Shown here: piece after piece, positions 62,025 through 64,000 of the stretch
How positions within the stretch are numbered: the first letter of the stretch is position 1
Layout of the letters: every line of letters starts with the position of its first letter
Assembly (NCBI RefSeq): GCF_030732845.1
Contig: NZ_JASHKA010000023.1
Coordinates: forward strand, 28,356 to 92,355
Reading direction: 5' to 3'
Length of the DNA stretch: 64,000 bases
Source: Roseibium sp. MMSF_3544
GTDB lineage: Bacteria; Pseudomonadota; Alphaproteobacteria; Rhizobiales; Stappiaceae
Program-made: the position numbers and the translations under genes
Notes under the pieces: generated by a model
Seen by the model: only the letters and a program-made list of their open reading frames with translations
The model's database searches: none
What the model was told of the DNA's origin: nothing

Positions 62025-62641
62025 TTGAAGCGCTCCTCAAGTGCGGACACCGCAGCTTTGGTCAACACCAGCGTGTTGGCCTGCAGGATGTCGTAAACGT
62101 TGATGCCCTGCACCGGCAGCACATCCACATGCGGGATGTTGCGCGAGGCTAGTGCGAAGTTGTTGTCGACTTCGGCGCCGTCAATCACCAACGCACTGGA
62201 AAGGCCGAGCTTTTCAAGCTGAGCTTTCAGAGCCTTGGTCTTTGCCTCGGCAGCCTTGGCGTCTTCCACCACAACGATGCTTTCTGCCTTCGCCTTGGCG
62301 GACAGAGCATGCTTCAGGCCAAGGGCGCGAACCTTCTTGGGCGGGTCATGGCCGTGGTCACGAACGACCGGGCCGAATGCCTTGCCGCCACCGCGAAACT
62401 GCGGGGCCTTCTTGTTGCCGTGACGCGCGCCGCCGGAACCCTTCTGGCGGACGAACTTCTTCGTCGTACCGGAAATTTCCGAACGCTTCAGCGTCTTGTG
62501 GGTGCCCGCCTGGCGCTTGGCCAGTTGCCAGCGCACCACACGGTGGATCAAATCGGTGCGCGGCTCGAGACCAAAGATCTCGTCAGACACCGTGATCGAA
62601 CCGGCCGCCCCGCCTTCGAGGGTCTTGACCTGGAGTTCCAT
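62021..62641 (-). CDS. rplD: Ribosomal protein L4
   Basis: 206 residues from ATG 62641, which overlaps the rplC stop by one base (TGATG): KTLEGGAAGSITVSDEIFGL and RQKGSGGARHGNKKAPQFRG. In gamma-proteobacteria L4 also represses this operon; no such leader lies in the window. Confidence 0.97.
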   Translation of the reverse strand: MELQVKTLEGGAAGSITVSDEIFGLEPRTDLIHRVVRWQLAKRQAGTHKTLKRSEISGTTKKFVRQKGSGGARHGNKKAPQFRGGGKAFGPVVRDHGHDPPKKVRALGLKHALSAKAKAESIVVVEDAKAAEAKTKALKAQLEKLGLSSALVIDGAEVDNNFALASRNIPHVDVLPVQGINVYDILQANTLVLTKAAVSALEERFK

Positions 62642-63351
62642 CACTCACTCTCCTTCCCGGCAGCCTCAGTCGCCTCGGACGCCTTGAAAGCACCCGGAAC
62701 CGGAACGTTTTCCGGCAGCGCCTTTTTGATCGCGTCGCGGACCAGGATCCAGCCGCCCTTGGCGCCCGGAACAGAGCCCTCGACCATGATCAGGCCACGC
62801 TCAACATCAGTGCGCACAACCTTCAGGTTCTGCGTGGTCACGCGGGCATCGCCCATGTGACCGGCCATTTTCTTGCCCTTGAACACGCGGCCCGGATCCT
62901 GACACTGACCCGTGGAACCGTGTGAGCGGTGCGAGATCGAGTTACCGTGCGATGCGCGTCCACCACCGAAGTTGTGGCGCTTCATTGCACCGGCAAAACC
63001 CTTACCGATCGACGTACCGGTCACGTCCACGAACTGGCCCTCGACATAGTGGTCGGCGGTCAGTACCGCACCAACGTCGATCATGTTGTCCGCAGTGACG
63101 CGGAACTCGGCCACGGTCCGCTTCGGCTCGACCTTTGCGACAGCAAAGTGACCGCGCAGTGCCTTCGGCGTATTCTTTACTTTGCGGGTACCCGCGCCGA
63201 GCTGCAGCGCAGTGTATCCATTCTTTTCGTCAGTCCGGTGGGCAACCACCTGGCAGTTTTCCAGCCGCAAAACCGTGACCGGAACATGCTCGCCCGCATC
63301 GTTGTAGATGCGGGTCATGCCCACTTTCTGAGCGATCACTCCAGAACGCAT
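62641..63351 (-). CDS. rplC: Ribosomal protein L3
   Basis: 236 residues from ATG 63351 (RSGVIAQKVGMTRIY), the family start. Contains the MKRHNFGGGRASHGNSISHR segment that reaches the peptidyl-transferase centre. C-terminal tail is extended compared with E. coli. Confidence 0.97.
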   Translation of the reverse strand: MRSGVIAQKVGMTRIYNDAGEHVPVTVLRLENCQVVAHRTDEKNGYTALQLGAGTRKVKNTPKALRGHFAVAKVEPKRTVAEFRVTADNMIDVGAVLTADHYVEGQFVDVTGTSIGKGFAGAMKRHNFGGGRASHGNSISHRSHGSTGQCQDPGRVFKGKKMAGHMGDARVTTQNLKVVRTDVERGLIMVEGSVPGAKGGWILVRDAIKKALPENVPVPGAFKASEATEAAGKESE

Positions 63352-63373
63352 AATGTGTCCCCTTGACCCCGCC

Positions 63374-63682
63374 TTAGAGCTTGATCTCGACGTCGACACC
63401 AGCGGCCAGGTCGAGCTTCATCAGCGCGTCCACCGTCTGGGGCGTCGGATCAACGATGTCGAGAAGGCGCTTGTGCGTACGCATCTCGAACTGATCGCGG
63501 CTTTTCTTATCGATGTGCGGTCCGCGAAGCACCGTGTACTTCTCGATCCGCGTCGGCAGCGGCACGGGACCCCGCACCTGAGCACCGGTCCGCTTGGCCG
63601 TATTGACGATCTCCTTGGTGGAGGCGTCGAGAATACGGTGGTCAAACGCCTTCAGGCGGATCCGGATATTCTGACCGTTCAT
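63374..63682 (-). CDS. rpsJ: Ribosomal protein S10
   Basis: 102 residues from ATG 63682 (NGQNIRIRLKAFDHRILD); first gene of the S10 part. Signature VRGPVPLPTRIEKYTVLRGP. Also the NusE antitermination factor. Follows tuf after a large palindrome. Confidence 0.97.
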   Translation of the reverse strand: MNGQNIRIRLKAFDHRILDASTKEIVNTAKRTGAQVRGPVPLPTRIEKYTVLRGPHIDKKSRDQFEMRTHKRLLDIVDPTPQTVDALMKLDLAAGVDVEIKL

Positions 63683-63705
63683 TGTTATTGTTCCCAATAA
63701 GACTG

Positions 63706-63746
63706 CGGGCCTGCCCGCGTTTCGTGTTGTTGCGCCGGCAGGCCCG
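63706..63746 (-). terminator. Large inverted repeat between tuf and rpsJ
   Basis: CGGGCCTGCC and GGCAGGCCCG form a perfect ten-base stem around 21 bases. There is no proper T-run after it, so it probably attenuates or protects the tuf transcript end rather than fully stopping it before rpsJ. Confidence 0.5.
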
Positions 63747-63754
63747 GCTGTCGA

Positions 63755-64000
63755 TTATTCGATGATGGATGCGACGACGCCGGCGCCGACGGTACGGCCA
63801 CCTTCGCGGATTGCGAAGCGCAGGCCTTCTTCCATGGCGATCGGCACGATCAGCTCAACGTCAACGGAGACGTTGTCGCCCGGCATCACCATTTCCGTGC
63901 CTTCCGGCAGAGACACCACACCAGTCACGTCCGTCGTACGGAAGTAGAACTGCGGGCGGTAGTTGGTGAAGAACGGCGTGTGACGGCCACCTTCTTCCTT
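63755..64000 (-). CDS. tuf: Elongation factor Tu, C-terminal part (cut by window edge)
   Basis: About 81 C-terminal residues, open at the right edge. HTPFFTNYRPQFYFRTTDVT and GVVSLPEGTEMVMPGDN are EF-Tu domain 3, and the end GRTVGAGVVASIIE is typical. Rest of the gene and the usual rpsL-rpsG-fusA genes lie beyond 64000. Confidence 0.97.
   Translation of the reverse strand, partial: KEEGGRHTPFFTNYRPQFYFRTTDVTGVVSLPEGTEMVMPGDNVSVDVELIVPIAMEEGLRFAIREGGRTVGAGVVASIIE

Overview
The window is alphaproteobacterial chromosome. The right-hand 14 kb is the S10-spc-alpha ribosomal protein operon in alphaproteobacterial order (tuf, rpsJ ... secY-adk-rpsM-rpsK-rpoA-rplQ). Other core genes fit the order Hyphomicrobiales, and I would guess the family Stappiaceae (Roseibium/Labrenzia-like): an ATP12 chaperone, the sulfolipid genes sqdB-sqdD-sqdC, an Anbu operon, a Tlde1/DUF2778 protein and an orphan-looking fliN. 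The family guess is inference; the class is secure.

1-17.9 kb is accessory. It lies against a tRNA-Leu(GAG) gene (17933-18019, minus strand), a common integration target, although I see no integrase and no second tRNA-end repeat in the window. It holds: (a) an orphan phage small-terminase gene behind two strong terminators; (b) a secreted protein of unknown function; (c) a 7 kb cluster around a LysR regulator. That cluster encodes a periplasmic hydrolase fused to a DsbA-like thioredoxin, a secreted double START-like (SRPBCC) protein, a DsbD/ScsB-type thiol exporter, a 39-residue peptide and two further SRPBCC proteins; (d) an AT-richer 7 kb segment with a 1244-residue LRR-Roc-COR GTPase ending in about four membrane helices, followed by an 820-residue protein with a DUF4062-like (TIR-related) N-terminus and a helical-repeat body. 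The last pair is the best candidate for an undescribed immune or cell-death system. The thiol/SRPBCC cluster is the second candidate.

18-38.7 kb is mixed core metabolism: fliN, lipB, the sqdBDC operon, acyP, an RNA-repair pair (HD-Pnk-like end-healing enzyme and Rnl2-like RNA ligase), a HAD phosphatase, propionyl-CoA carboxylase subunits pccA and pccB on either side of a small secreted protein, an unknown protein, the four-gene Anbu cluster (ATP-grasp, alpha-E, transglutaminase, Anbu), mgtE, and a HAD/ATP12 pair.

39-49.4 kb carries a Tlde1-like peptidoglycan enzyme, a tiny membrane protein coupled to a P-loop kinase, an RluC-type pseudouridine synthase, crcB, a large patatin-like protein, a class III adenylate cyclase, rarA and a DegP/DegQ protease.

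49.6-64 kb is the ribosomal operon on the minus strand, from a partial tuf at the window edge to rplQ and a clear terminator. Many genes overlap or lie within a few tens of bases, so the block probably forms one transcription unit read right to left.
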